Shown here: positions 9,702 to 20,538 of the stretch, in pieces
Numbering within the stretch: position 1 is the first letter of the stretch
How the letters are laid out: every line of letters begins with the position of its first letter
From: Amanita rubescens
Lineage: Eukaryota > Basidiomycota > Agaricomycetes > Agaricales > Amanitaceae
Assembly (NCBI GenBank): GCA_015039365.1
Contig: WION01000536.1
Location: 1-36,367 of the forward strand
Direction: 5' to 3'
Length of the DNA stretch: 36,367 nt
Notes under the pieces: model-generated
Told to the model about the DNA's origin: nothing
The model's database searches: none
Seen by the model: only the letters and a program-made list of their open reading frames with translations
Made by a program: the position numbers and the translations under genes

Positions 9702-10810
9702 TCACGTCCGCCTACTCTTCATCCTGTTCTGAACAATCTCCTCTTTGCCTTCCTCAAATCGTTTGAACATATCGGCCGCACCACCACAAGTGACTAGTTT
9801 GTCTCCCTTGCGGAGACCATCCAACGTAGTGCTGATATATTGATCAAGTGGCATCCAGACATTGCTCAATTTATCCGTCGTTCCAGCATCTAAATGAAAC
9901 GTTAATACAGATTCAGCTGACCAGAGGGAACGATCACCATCATGCAACTCGGATTCAACAAGCCTGTTCTACGGGTTAGCGCCGATGTTGTGTCGAATGT
10001 GATAAACAACGTACGGAGGCGCGATCTCAATGACATTGATGTTAGTATCTTGCAGTTGGATACGTAGAGAGGTTGTGAAACTATGCAGTGCTGCCTTGCT
10101 TGCACAGTAATTCAAAACATGAGGTACAGGAAGGGTAGCCAAGCATGAAGTGACCGTGTAGATGAAAGCAGGATGTCCCTCCTTCACCATGAAATTCGAT
10201 TTAGTCTTCACATCTTTCTTGTAGTGACAAACACTCAACTGATATCTTTAAGAAATGTGGCATAAAGTGATATATCAAGGTAACGATAGAAATATAGTTG
10301 ATGTTGATCTCGCTTGTCAATTCTGCGCAATACTCAACACCTCAAATATAAATTCATCAAGTTAATTCTTACTGTCAATATTGACTTTATCCCGGAAATA
10401 ATGCTCGTATTGAACGCCTGCATTGTAGATGACGGCGTCGAGCTATGTGGCATGTCGAATATTTCAGATCAATAGATCAATCTGCTTACTTCGGGGTATT
10501 TTTCCACGATACTGTCCGCAAACTTCTTCAGATTGCTGCTGTCCGTGTTCATATCAAACTCGACGGTCTCCAACCCGGATTTCGCAAGCTCCTCAAGTCT
10601 GCTTTTGCGTCGTCCAACGACAATAACGCGAGGTTTACTTGGTAGTTTAACTAGGGCGAGAGCAAGGGCGCGTCCGATTCCAGCTGTCCCGCCTGTGATG
10701 AGGATGCACTTGCTATCGTCGATGGAGGGCATAATGTCACGGTGCAGATTGGGTTGAGTGACGGTTGACCAGAGCTTGAAGGGATATTGGATGACGTCAT
10801 CCTGGCCCAT
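9702..10810 (-). CDS. Short-chain dehydrogenase/reductase (six exons, 287 aa)
   Basis: Exons: 10810-10490, 10442-10373, 10322-10240, 10181-10011, 9968-9938, 9889-9702. This is a classical SDR with a Rossmann fold. The nucleotide-binding motif TGGTAGIG lies near residues 40-47, with VVGRR at the end of beta-2. It also has YNAGVQ, the catalytic Ser170 in TVTSCLA, and Tyr183/Lys187 in YCASK. The PPYNRLVESELHD region and the last exon match the C-terminal part of fungal SDRs annotated as DltE-like oxidoreductases. VVGRR after beta-2 suggests NADP(H) preference. The first ATG (10810) adds 26 residues before MPSIDDSKCILITGG; the inner ATG at 10732 is an alternative start. Substrate is unknown. Decayed partial copies flank it on both sides. 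Confidence 0.92.
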
Positions 10811-10994
10811 CTGCAGGCTTTGTAACTATACATGTAGCGCCGCCCCCTATCTGCGCAATCGCGTCCGGAAAACTTCCATGAAACAATGTAAGACCTACGT
10901 ATGACACCCGTCGCCGAGAGGCTATGTAGGAAATTGTCAAGGTTACTGTCGTACGTCATTCACCGTTGTGTTGAATTTCAGCGCCTGGTACTTA

Positions 10995-11117
10995 GGGTAT
11001 GCAACTGAGTCGGACTCGGCAAAAATCACATCGATCTTCGCTTTCTGCAGTTGGACATGTAGAAATGATAAAGTTATCAAGCGCCGCTCTGGTCACGATC
11101 GCGCAATAATTCAACAC
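10995..11117 (-). pseudogene. Relic of a short-chain dehydrogenase catalytic region
   Basis: On the minus strand this reads VLNYCA then TRAALDNFIIS, and after a frameshift QLQKAKIDVI. It aligns with VLNYCASKAALHSFTTSLRI and QLQDTNINVIE of the intact neighbour. The catalytic Tyr is kept but the Lys is lost and the frame is broken. About 120 bases are recognisable. Together with the tail relic at 9165 it shows that dehydrogenase copies once stood on both sides. Confidence 0.65.
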
Positions 11118-12730
11118 CTACAGGCGAGATGTTGTGGGAATAATGAAGCTAGGGTTACTTTTTCTTCTCCGTGACTCTAGCATTCTTCTCTGAGCGGATA
11201 TCACTCGACCGAGAGACGTAGGAAGGAGTGGCAGGAGTGGGAATCCGGGATATCGAAAATAAAAAGATTACATAAATATGGTCTGATTTCGTTCGTTAGA
11301 TCTCGAGGAAAGTCAAAAGATGCAATAAATAGGGTTTATCTTCAACGTCCTCTGTAAGTTTCATGCTGCGCTTCTGCGCTACCGTTAACTAGTGTACGCG
11401 ACCAACTGTATCGCTGTATCGCTGTTTGACCACACGAGAATAATTGATGACCACCCCATTTTCGTTGGAACGGCGACACGGTCCGGAATTTCAGAAATGG
11501 ATCGGTTCAATGGCCACTCACCTTCGCCTTGAAGTATCACACAGGACACAACGGTTTGGTGACTCTACACTTATGTTCCCTCGGTTTTGAGGCCACCCCC
11601 CTGTACCTGAAACTCGATGCTTCTGTGCATTGACATTGCGCCAGTGACACCATCGGAACATGGTCATTGCTGGGCTGATTTCATAATCTCCAGCAGATCT
11701 CGTTAGATGGCAAAACACAAAGTAACCCGGTGTAATGCGGAGCACGATGTGTGATGAGTGAAATCAACGATAGAGTATCGCAGATACTCTCCTACAATCG
11801 TGGATCTCAGCCGTAATCCGAAGCGAAAAAGTATCCTGACCGGGATGCATGACAATGTCAGGATGACCTAGTTGTACGAGTCATCGGTAATTCTGACCCG
11901 TCAGGGTACTGGGCTTGATTGCGGGAGCAATAGAACCGTGCAATATCGGGCTTAATACGATGGGCGTGGTTTGATTTTCAAGCTTCTGGCAAACCTCGTC
12001 CAATTCCAACTAGACAAAATTTTTGTTGAATGCGCGAACCCCGAGTATAACTGATAGATCATCAACGTCCCGTGATGATATATAACAGCAAAGACTAATA
12101 GTTCAATATTAACTAGAGTTGCGGATAATTGAGGCGGAGAATACCTGGAACAAATGACCAATGACGATGTACAGCATTTGTATGGATGGCCAAACTTCTA
12201 GCATAAATTCTCGGGTATTGGATCTCTTTCCATGAAATCATTGACCATCATACATCGTGGCACGGGAATTTTCACGTGGACCCACAACTCGAATTTACTG
12301 GCGGAAGTTCAGGAGTCAGCAGGTCTCGCATTTTTCGCGCATCAACTGGATTCCCAGTGATATCGGGAAAATTCTGCATAGCGAGTTCGCGCCGGTTGAC
12401 GACCGAATCTCTGATATAGCCTGATATATCGAACAATGGTATGCGTGCAGTAGTCCGTCGTATTCCCCCAGTTGGAGCTCAGTTTGGAGTAAATTAAGGC
12501 GGATTGGCAGGGAAAAAAATCACGGTGGGTTGAAGATTGAGTGTGGCCGAGCATAGGGAAGATAAGGACTTTGACGATGTTTCCAAAGTCAATTTCCTGT
12601 AAATGTCAGCAGGCGATGAGATCGGTGTAAGTTGCCAAACAACATCATGACCAAATTAGGTATGTGCAAGAACCTCGAGACTGGGATAAATTAACGACTA
12701 CCTCCACGTACATATAAATCAGATATCGAT
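11118..12730. other. Long intergenic stretch, no gene recognised
   Basis: About 1.6 kb, AT-rich in places, with only short frames (11518-11745, 11952-12161 and 12342-12554 minus) lacking introns, domains or composition typical of coding DNA. Near the right end catataaatc (12711-12720) lies only about 12 bases upstream of the ATG at 12731. No repeat or mobile element was seen. Confidence 0.4.
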
Positions 12731-14071
12731 ATGCCACCTTGCAAGTTCAAGAAAAGTCGCTTCTTTGCTTTCTTAGCTTCGATGTTTTCTCCGTCCTCTG
12801 AACCTTCCTCGAGTACCATACTGCCGCTCGTTTACCCAGCCATTCCTCCCCTCCGGCCGCGGAAGTGGCAAATCGACGTTTGGCGCGATCTTGTCTTTGC
12901 AAAGCTAAGTGCTTGGACAGGCGAAAGCCAAGAAGTGTGGTCATGCCTCACTCGTTATCGACTGGATAAAGCCTACCATTACAAATCGACCAAAGGGAGC
13001 AAATCACATGAATACGTCATCTGCGAGTTCTCCGTAGACCAGAAGAACAAAATTGCAGTGAAATTCGACCGCTCAGCAAGCGACAGCAAGGAGGATTCAT
13101 CGATAACCACCTTCTCATCGGCAGAAACGGGGACTGTCAATCCAGAAGGGCCTGCCGCATCACCTAACGTTTCAGGCCGTATTTCATCTCGATCCTCATC
13201 ATCATTTGGGAAGCGCTTCACTAGCTCCCTCAGCCTCCCATCAATGCGAAGTCTATCAAGGGGATCTGGCGTCAGTTCAAACGAGTGCCTTGCGGACGAC
13301 ACAATAACCAGACTCGAACGCACAGGACTGCCGCTGTCAAATTCAGACACCCTCCTTAAAACCATTACCTTCACTGGTGATCGTGATGAGCGTCCACATC
13401 TCTGGGATCTCATGGCTTTACTTCTCGTTGTAAACAAGGAATGCCCTAAGTACAAACTATTGGAGAATCAATGTTTCTGGTTTGCAGATACCTCTTTCTA
13501 TATGCTAGAAGAGTGGGCAAAGACGCGCAAATGTGGTACAGTTGACCAGCAATCCAAAAAGGGTGGGAGATATGCCTGCACTTCAATTTATACCAGGGAT
13601 TTGACGAAGATGGAGGCCGTATGGAAAGAATTTGAGGACAAGAGACGTGAAATGAATCAAGAGGTTTGCATTCATGCGTATTTTCCTTTCCGGTACTGAC
13701 AGTTCACCCAGCGCGAGCAACTTGAGCGTAGACGGGAGGAACAATTGAATACCCATGTTCAGGAGGTAACGAAGCAGATAAAGGAGGAACAGGAGCAGCT
13801 GAGCCAGCAGATCGCCTACATGGCTCACCGTTTGCAACACGAACAGGAGGAGCGGGAGCGGCAATCGAAACAGCTAAAGGAGGAGCGGGAGGAGCGGGAG
13901 CGGCAATCGAAACAGCTAAAGGAGGAGCAGGAGGAGCGGGAGCGGCAGCTGAACCAGCAGATCGCCGACATGGCTCATCGTTTACAACACGAACAGGAGG
14001 AGCGAGAACGGCAGAACCAAGAAAAGGACCGCCGTTTTGAAGAGTTAATGCGGATGCACGATGTCAACTGA
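12731..14071 (+). CDS. Agaricomycete His/Cys-core protein with coiled-coil tail (two exons, 430 aa)
   Basis: Exons 12731-13663 and 13712-14071, joined in phase 0 across a 48-nt intron (GTTTGC donor, CTGAC branch, CCCAG acceptor). Residues about 45-110 hold WRDLVFAKL and then KSHEYVICEF with His93, ending in VKFDRSAS. A Ser-rich, probably disordered insert follows (about 115-200). Residues about 205-265 hold PHLWDLMALLLVV and then YKLLENQCFWFA with Cys248. The second exon is a highly charged coiled coil (EERERQSKQLKEE repeats) ending at RRFEELMRMHDVN. I know no named domain. The His...Gln/Asn-Cys arrangement recalls circularly permuted papain-like folds, which is inference. The gene at 31718 has the same core without the coil. 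Confidence 0.85.
13806..14014 (+). repeat. Nested tandem repeats encoding the coiled coil
   Basis: Within exon 2 of the preceding gene a 42-bp unit (EERERQSKQLKEER/Q) occurs two and a half times from about 13845. An outer unit encoding QQIAxMAHRLQHEQEERERQ occurs twice, about 150 bp apart. DNA copies are almost identical, which points to recent unit gain. Confidence 0.8.
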
Positions 14072-14949
14072 TCGGGTTGTTCATCCAGAACGCCACTCTG
14101 ATGCGCCATTAAGCATCGCATCAATCGCTGCGTCCCAACACGTTCCACGTCGTTCATGTACTATAATATGTATACCATTGCTTCATGTTTCCGTTACTAA
14201 AAACCCAACGTATATATACCTACCGTCATTTACAAGAGAAATTAAATAACTGTCACGACAATCAACCATTTGTGCATATTCTCTTTCAATGACTCGGATG
14301 CCTTGGGCTGTTCTTACTGCAATGTACGGATTGCGCCGGCATTTTACATGTAGTACGAATCTTCGCTTCAGGGATAAGGGGGAACCGAATGAACCAGGTA
14401 CTCCGACTTTAACTCTTCCGCCAACTTTCATTGTATCCGAGATAGAAAAAACGACGGCGGATACACAAACTGCGTTTTTTGTGGTTCGGTTCCCGACTCG
14501 CACATTGCGACATGCACGGCATATAATCAACCAGGGTATATTCTTATCATCGAGCGAATCCACTTTGTGACTAGAGAGAGGAGGGTGATTCTGGACAGTG
14601 GAAGCGGAAGAAACCACTGGGACAACTAGTTCATCGGTGATAAAGTAATCGGCAGACGAGGAAAGGCAGACTTATCCCTTGTAGAATAGGTGGCGAGTTC
14701 TCGAGATACTAGTATGGACGAAGTAAACACCAGTTGGGCGAGATTTCCATCCACCCTCCGTGAGGCACCGCATAAGATTCGAAGGATGATGGAAACTAGC
14801 TGGACGGGCCAGGCGATGTGCGTCACGTCAAGTGACTGTCATACAGAAACGTTTACATTCATCAGAAAGTACATTGACACAGCTATAAATGAAGCTATCA
14901 CCGCAGCGCTGGTCTTGTGCTCTTAACTTACCAACAGTTGAACCACAAA
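14072..14949. other. Intergenic between convergent genes
   Basis: About 880 bases. Open frames 14183-14617 (minus, 144 codons) and 14690-14926 (plus) exist but show no domain, no intron support and no paralogue. They are probably chance. Both flanking genes end here, so any signals are terminators, none of which is distinctive. Confidence 0.35.
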
Positions 14950-16583
14950 TCATTCGGACAGGAACTGCCCAATCTGGCTTCGTATAAACTCCACGTCTCG
15001 GTCATTCCCACCGCCACCCGCTTTTGATACCGCAGGTCATTGAATCATGACATCCGGATGGAAGCACGGCTGCACTTACCAACGTGTCCCCAAATCGAGT
15101 CGATAACTACAAGCTTCGCTTTGTCCCCCAAGTATTTAATTTCGATCTCATTGTCCTCGGGCTGCCGAAAGCCTGTAAGCCTTGTCTATCCAAACGCAAC
15201 ATTTGGGTAAAGCGTACCGGGAAGTATAGATCCGTCTTGCTGGGCATAATCAGTCCTTTTGCCTTGATTCTGCCTAGTGCGGTTTGCAAGTCAGGATCGC
15301 CGTGTATCTTTGCGACGTCCCCGGTTTGCCACGTATTCAACATGGTAAGCATATCGTTCGCATCCCATGCCCGAATGTAGTTCTCTCCCCAACATTCGTG
15401 CAGGAACGAGTTGAGATCTGGGTACCTGCAATGCATGCGGTCAAGGTTGGTGTCAATATGCGGACAAGTGACTCACAGTCCGTTCTTGAGGTGCTTATTC
15501 TCGCGGAACCACTGTCGCGAACGTCATTGCACTTGGTCCGGGAATATGTAATCTACGTACGGCTTGGCCATATGCCCATGCGCTATAAACCCTTCCAAAT
15601 GCTCTAAGGCCATGTTGAGGGACTGATTTATAGTGGCCGCCTTCAAAATCTTTGGAGGCGGTGAGTGCAGCCTTGGGGCCCTCCAAAAAGCTAGACAAGA
15701 GGTCAACCATTACATGTACGAGCGACAACATGCGCTTCACCATTGGTTGTGAACGCTCGTGCGCGCCGAACCGCATATAACTACGTATCTACGATATCAA
15801 CTCAGTAAATCAAAACAAAATGTTCTTCAAATCGCTCACTTTTCCAAGAAATCAGGGTACATGACTGCCCAATGGTACGCCTACAGAACAAGTCATTGGC
15901 GAGTAACTCAACGTGTGCATCTATTCATACCTGTTGTCCACCCATGGAAAACCCGACTACCATATGCACTTTCTTGATGTCCAGGTGTTTAGTAAGAACC
16001 GCGTATTGGGCACGTCTATAAGGACATCATATTCGCCGTATCGTGAGGATACTGGTAATCGGGCTTACATATTGTCCGCATAAGATACAGAGGGAAAGTA
16101 CGGGCCATTATAGGGCACTGGCTTATTAATTGACAAGCTGAATTCGCTGAAGATTTAATCTGATGGTGAAGCTTACTGTATTCGACGGCGATGAAGACTG
16201 GGAAAGCATCGCGTCTAATCAGTTCAGGTTAGTTTCAAGTAGAAATCACCCACCTCGCCGTTTGAGAACAGCCCAAAAGTAACCACGAAGTATTTTGTAG
16301 GATCCAGGGCCTGTCATCGCATTTCAGGACATGAAACAAGCAGCGAGGCGCGGGCTGACCTTTCCCTCACCAACCATGTAAAGCTGGGCTGAAAAAACAC
16401 AAATTCAAACAATGTCCAATTAGCAAGCAAAGACTTACAATCTAGTTTCCCAGAATAACAGGTAGGAAAAACGATACATGGATTCTTTGGATCGCCGTAC
16501 GTTCTAAACGCGGTTATGGCATCGGGAAGGACACCGCCCTCGACGCGGAAGCGACCGTGGTGGTAGCACTGAGTCCCAGTCAT
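14950..16583 (-). CDS. Homoserine O-acetyltransferase-like alpha/beta hydrolase (13 exons, 334 aa)
   Basis: Exons: 16583-16439, 16388-16360, 16310-16254, 16197-16177, 16121-16069, 16015-15931, 15880-15840, 15788-15741, 15690-15561, 15511-15477, 15425-15218, 15161-15080, 15020-14950; the total is exactly 335 codons. Family blocks appear in order: FRVEGGVLPDA, YGDPKNP, YMVGEGKALDP, PYFPSVSYADNI, VVGFSMGGQQ, FLEGPKAALTASKDFEGGHY, WAYGQAWFREN, and PSKTDLYFPPEDNEI. The likely triad is Ser125 (GFSMGG), Asp280 (KTDLYF) and His310 (WGHVAGG). True MET2 enzymes acetylate homoserine using acetyl-CoA for methionine synthesis. This protein is shorter than yeast MET2, so it may be one of the fungal relatives with another acyl acceptor or hydrolase activity. 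One exon is only 21 nt. Confidence 0.9.
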
Positions 16584-17462
16584 CAGAACGAACCGCGGTG
16601 GATAGAGAGCGGCGGCTTATCTATATAGTGCGAAATACTCGGCCATTCCGGGGCACCGCAATAATCCGATAGGATGATAAATTCGTCGGGCGCACATCCA
16701 TTGGCGACGCGCCCCGCCTTTCGACTCGGATGCGCCTTTTTCATCCTTCCTCTCACTCCACCGCTTTCTCGTCGCCAGCTTCGCCCTAAATTTCTTCCGC
16801 CCCTCTATAGGTTTGTGGAGCAAGCCTGTGCTGCAGCGATTATCCTTCCATCGGCAGGGGACCGGCCCGACTTCTGAGCCGCAGTTTCGGTACCACGTGC
16901 ACCTTCGCTGACGACTCCCTCAGCGCGGATCCTGCTTTCCGCATTCCCAACCCCTCTACACAGCGAGAGATTCTAGCTCCCTACGTCATAGGTCGACAAA
17001 AGCCCGACAAAGAACTTAGTCGTTCCTAGAAGTCGTGATGTGGAGCTATCTGTCCGTTGGCAAAGCACTTATGCGTCATCTAAAAAGGTAAACAAATAGC
17101 CATACGAAGGAAATATAAAACTGCCGGCGTCCCAGCATGACTATGTGAACTGTGAACTAGTTCCCTTTTTAGTTATTAAACTCCTCCGAGATCTTCCGAA
17201 ATATACTCAACTGACCGGAATCGTAACGGAAATGTAAATGATGGACGGGGTTAAGATAGAGTTACAGGAACGCCACTACATTCATTAGATAGTATGACTC
17301 GGGATTGTTATTGTAATTGAGCAGTGTTCGTGTTGAAATGATTAGATATGAAAACAGGTAGTCATCGTAGTCAAGGCTGTATAAAGCTGCTCCTAACACC
17401 ATCAGTTACCAAGCGCTAGAGAACATATTTTATAACTGACTATAAGTCACCAGACTTCAGCC
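16584..17462. other. Intergenic: promoter side of the alpha/beta hydrolase, 3' flank of glutaredoxin
   Basis: About 880 bases. Short frames on both strands near 16617-16877 overlap each other and lie in a pyrimidine-rich stretch likely to be the hydrolase promoter. They are not supported as genes. Nothing else was recognised. Confidence 0.4.
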
Positions 17463-18031
17463 CTACGAGGACGCGCTTGCTGGCTTCAAGTCCTCCTCTG
17501 CAACTTTTGGAATAACACCATGCTTCTCTAGTACCGCCTCAAGTTCACCTGATTGATGCACTGGTACGACATAAAGCGAGTCAGCTGCATGAGGACCCAA
17601 AAGAACCGACCCAACGCACTGCCCAATACAATATCACACCCGCCAATAAATTCACCATTAACGTACACCTGAGGAACAGTAGGCCACTCCCTGTCATCCA
17701 AAACCCATCATTATGCCGCTTTAAAGTCCTGAACAAGAAACACGTACGAATACTCCTTGATAGAACTCCTCAGCTCTGGATCTACAAGAACATCATACGA
17801 CTGCATCTTTTCCGGGGCAACACCGTGCAAATCCAGTATCTGGACAACCGCGCGCGAGAAACCACACTGTGGTAGTTCCGGTGTGCCCTTCATGAAGAGC
17901 ACAAGTGGTTTGGCTTTGACCGCGCCATCAATTTTGGCACGAGCTTCCTGCGTTATGAAGCGGAGAGAGCCTAGTCTACAACGAGCAGAGAAAGTAGTTC
18001 GAGTTGCTGACCGGAGAAATAGAGATTGCAT
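17463..18031 (-). CDS. GRX5: Monothiol glutaredoxin, mitochondrial Grx5 type (three exons, 150 aa)
   Basis: Exons 18031-17748, 17690-17620 and 17560-17463 give 151 codons including TAG. The first 25 residues are basic and Ser/Thr-rich ([17 protein letters not shown]), a plausible mitochondrial presequence. Then follow [16 protein letters not shown] with the single active-site Cys56 of CGFS glutaredoxins, [19 protein letters not shown], and [15 protein letters not shown]. The ATG of MHQSG is split by an intron with a GTGCGT donor. The protein binds glutathione and a [2Fe-2S] cluster and hands clusters to apoproteins in mitochondria (known for yeast Grx5). Length and motif order are normal for the family. 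Confidence 0.95.
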
Positions 18032-18211
18032 GGCAAACTTTTGCGTGATGACGAAACGACCTCAAGTGCTCACGGTTACGTAATCACATGACTAACGTTT
18101 TGCCTTACACGGTACTACGCCCGCCGGGCTGTTATGTTCCTCAACGTTGGAAATTTAAATTCGAGCTTGAGAATGAGGTAATGAACGTCTGGAGAATGCA
18201 TTCAATCATGT

Positions 18212-19649
18212 TCAAAATCGCCGAACTTTGGCAGAAATAGGTAAAAATACAAGCGTTTCGGGGGGCTTGGGATCCCAGCTGGTGAATTCAAAGTCAACCT
18301 CCTCCTTCTCGCACAATAATTCCAGACTTTCCAACACATTAGACGACCCAACCCACATTACATTCGTCTCTATGTCCAGTTCCTGTAGGCGTTCGATGCC
18401 GGTGTCAACCGTGGAATGGCGACTTTTGATCATTTTTTGCACTGCTTGGAGGTGACGGTTGTTGATGTTTGAGTAACTGTAAAGGGATAACGAATTTAAA
18501 TTTCGTAGAGGCGGTTCTCGTGGCTGGGCTGCGTCTGTGGTTGATCCAGCAAGCCATTTAACCACTTCGACGAGAAATTCGTCGTGAGCCAGTATCAATT
18601 CCTCAAGATCCGGTGTGTGCAACAAAACCTCTTTATGAGCCCGTAATGCGAGATGCTTTAATGACAGCACGGAGAGCTCGCAGTTCGATCGGAGGAGGAA
18701 GTCTATTGTTTTCCTAGCATTATTGGAGTCGCTCTCTTCGAACTCAATCTCCAGCTTCTTCAATGCAGGGGTTTCTAGGATGGTTAGGAGAAACGCCCCT
18801 TCAATGCACAGACGTTCCAGGCATGGAAGCTTAATGGTTTTAGCATTCATATGTGCAGGGTCGGGATCAAAAATGGTGCTGCCAATATTGAGTGCCTCCA
18901 GAGTCCAGATTAACTGTCTGTTGAAGGGTAGTGATGATGGTCTGAGGACTGTCTGAGGAACGAAGGTGAATACTTGTTAGTGAAGCCCAGTTGAACTTCC
19001 ATGCCGCGTCCTCAAGATGGAGAAGTTGGATATCCGTTAGAAGGGGCACGTCCTCGAAAATGTCCCCCATTTGAGGAAGTAAAGTGACATCATGGTTGGC
19101 TCTTTCCATCTCGTGACGATACGGTAGAATGAGCTCCAAGCGTTGTAACAATGGAAGACGGCTTTTGACGCTACGGAGTAGTAAAAACTCTGGTAGCCGC
19201 AGTTGCATTGATACATTTTCCCATTGCGTTGAATGATCTATGAGTTTCGAAAGAACGAGCTCGACGCAGGAGACTTCTTGATCGCTGTAGTAAGATTTCT
19301 TCTTGTATAAGGTGAAGGAGAACGGAGCCCCGTGTGCGACATCGAGAAAAAATGCTAATATCGCCATGGTACGCGCGGAGTCCGGTCGTAGAGTACGGGG
19401 AAGCTCCGGCTTAGGATCATTCGGAGAGTACGACCTGATCCATGGTCGGGTTTCCTTATCCTCAGGACGCTCCATCTCGATTTCATTCCAGAAGTAGGCC
19501 TGCATTGAAAAAAATATAGCTCTCCATTTGGAGCAAATTTGGCCAAGGTACCACGGGAACTCGTATGGTTCCAGAAGTCGCAAAGGTGAAGATAAGTGCA
19601 AAAAGATCTCGCGTATAATATCTGCGGGTATGGGGCCCGTTGATGCCAT
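18212..19649 (-). pseudogene. F-box/LRR-like gene, copy A, frameshifted
   Basis: The start MASTGPIPADIIREIFLHL and the following CSKWRAIFFSMQAYFWNEIE match the intact copy B. The frame runs 260 codons, then a 7-bp insertion near 18900-18907 (a repeat of part of the adjacent ctccaga/tctggac sequence) shifts it and a stop follows at once. The remainder continues in another frame from 18850 to 18212 (NAKTIKLPCLERL to FLPISAKVRRF). A truncated F-box protein without the leucine-rich part could still be made. Gene loss is the simplest reading, unless the insertion is a sequence error. Confidence 0.75.
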
Positions 19650-19967
19650 GGTTCAGCGATAACTGCACGAGAAGCTTGAGTTCAGATTGTTGGACACGTA
19701 TAAACTAAGCGAAATCTTACACTGCGCCGCTGTAGTTTGAATGAGCCCATTCAATACAATTGACTGAGTTCGTGCTCAGCTCGGTAAATTCCGAGTTCCT
19801 GCTGCTCGTTGACGATGATGACAATCGAACAAAGTTTCCTTCCATAGTGAAGAACAATGCTCTGCCAAGTTATTGACCTGAACCTCCAGCGTCTAATCTA
19901 CGCTATGATTTGGCTTATTACTTTGATCGCTCTGTTATCAAACACTTCACCAAGCTCCTAAGCAGCA

Positions 19968-20150
19968 GCAGCCGGGGAAAACGATAGACTTCCTCCTCTG
20001 ATCGAACTGCGAGCTCTCTGTGCTATCATTAAAGCATCTCGAATTGCGGGCTCATGCATCACGAAGAGCTTTACCGGATCTTGAGGAATTGTCACTGGTT
20101 CACTCGTCAAAGTGGTTAAATGGCTTGCTGGATCAAATACGGCCTTTTCT
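19968..20150 (+). pseudogene. Inverted F-box/LRR scrap in unit A
   Basis: On the plus strand, opposite to the F-box genes, this reads GKTIDFLL, stop, SNCELSVLSLKHLELRAHA, then PDLEELSLVHSSKWLNGLL. It matches the leucine-rich segment RKTIDFLLRSNCELSVLSL of copy A. An Arg codon has become TGA and small deletions have occurred. Confidence 0.75.
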
Positions 20151-20538
20151 GCTCTGACTCGAAGTACTGATGCACGCTCTATCCAACTCAACGTTACCTC
20201 ACGTGCGTATTGCGCCTCTTGGCCCTGAGTCCTGACCCCATTTTGCCGCTCACACCCTTTACTACTGTGCCGTAGTAGCATTGTCATTCACCATAAGTAC
20301 CCATTTGTTTTAAATGAAGTCTGGGTATGCAGATGTGTGTGCATTGATCCCCGACCACCAATCCCATGGTTTGTGGTCACAATCCACATCAACGCGCTAG
20401 ACAGGACCTCGACGACGAGGCGCGGCGGCGCAACGCCCAAGCTGAGTGGCAGGCTGTTACTGTATATACGTTCCTCAGCGTTGGAAACTTTCTAAATCCG
20501 AGCTTGAGAATGAGGTAATGGGTGCATAGAGATCCCAT

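Noticed and set aside
14183..14617. 144-codon minus-strand open frame
   Set aside because: No domain, no introns in a region where real genes have many, no paralogue; overlapped by an equally open plus frame.
15107..15436. Single-exon reading through the introns of the alpha/beta hydrolase
   Set aside because: Retaining the introns gives sequence unlike the family, whereas splicing restores PSKTDLYFPPEDN and the GHVAGG block.
16617..16877. Overlapping short frames on both strands
   Set aside because: They lie in the pyrimidine-rich promoter of the alpha/beta hydrolase and carry no recognisable sequence.
19958..20287. 109-codon minus-strand frame
   Set aside because: It is the antisense of the plus-strand F-box scrap at 19968-20150.
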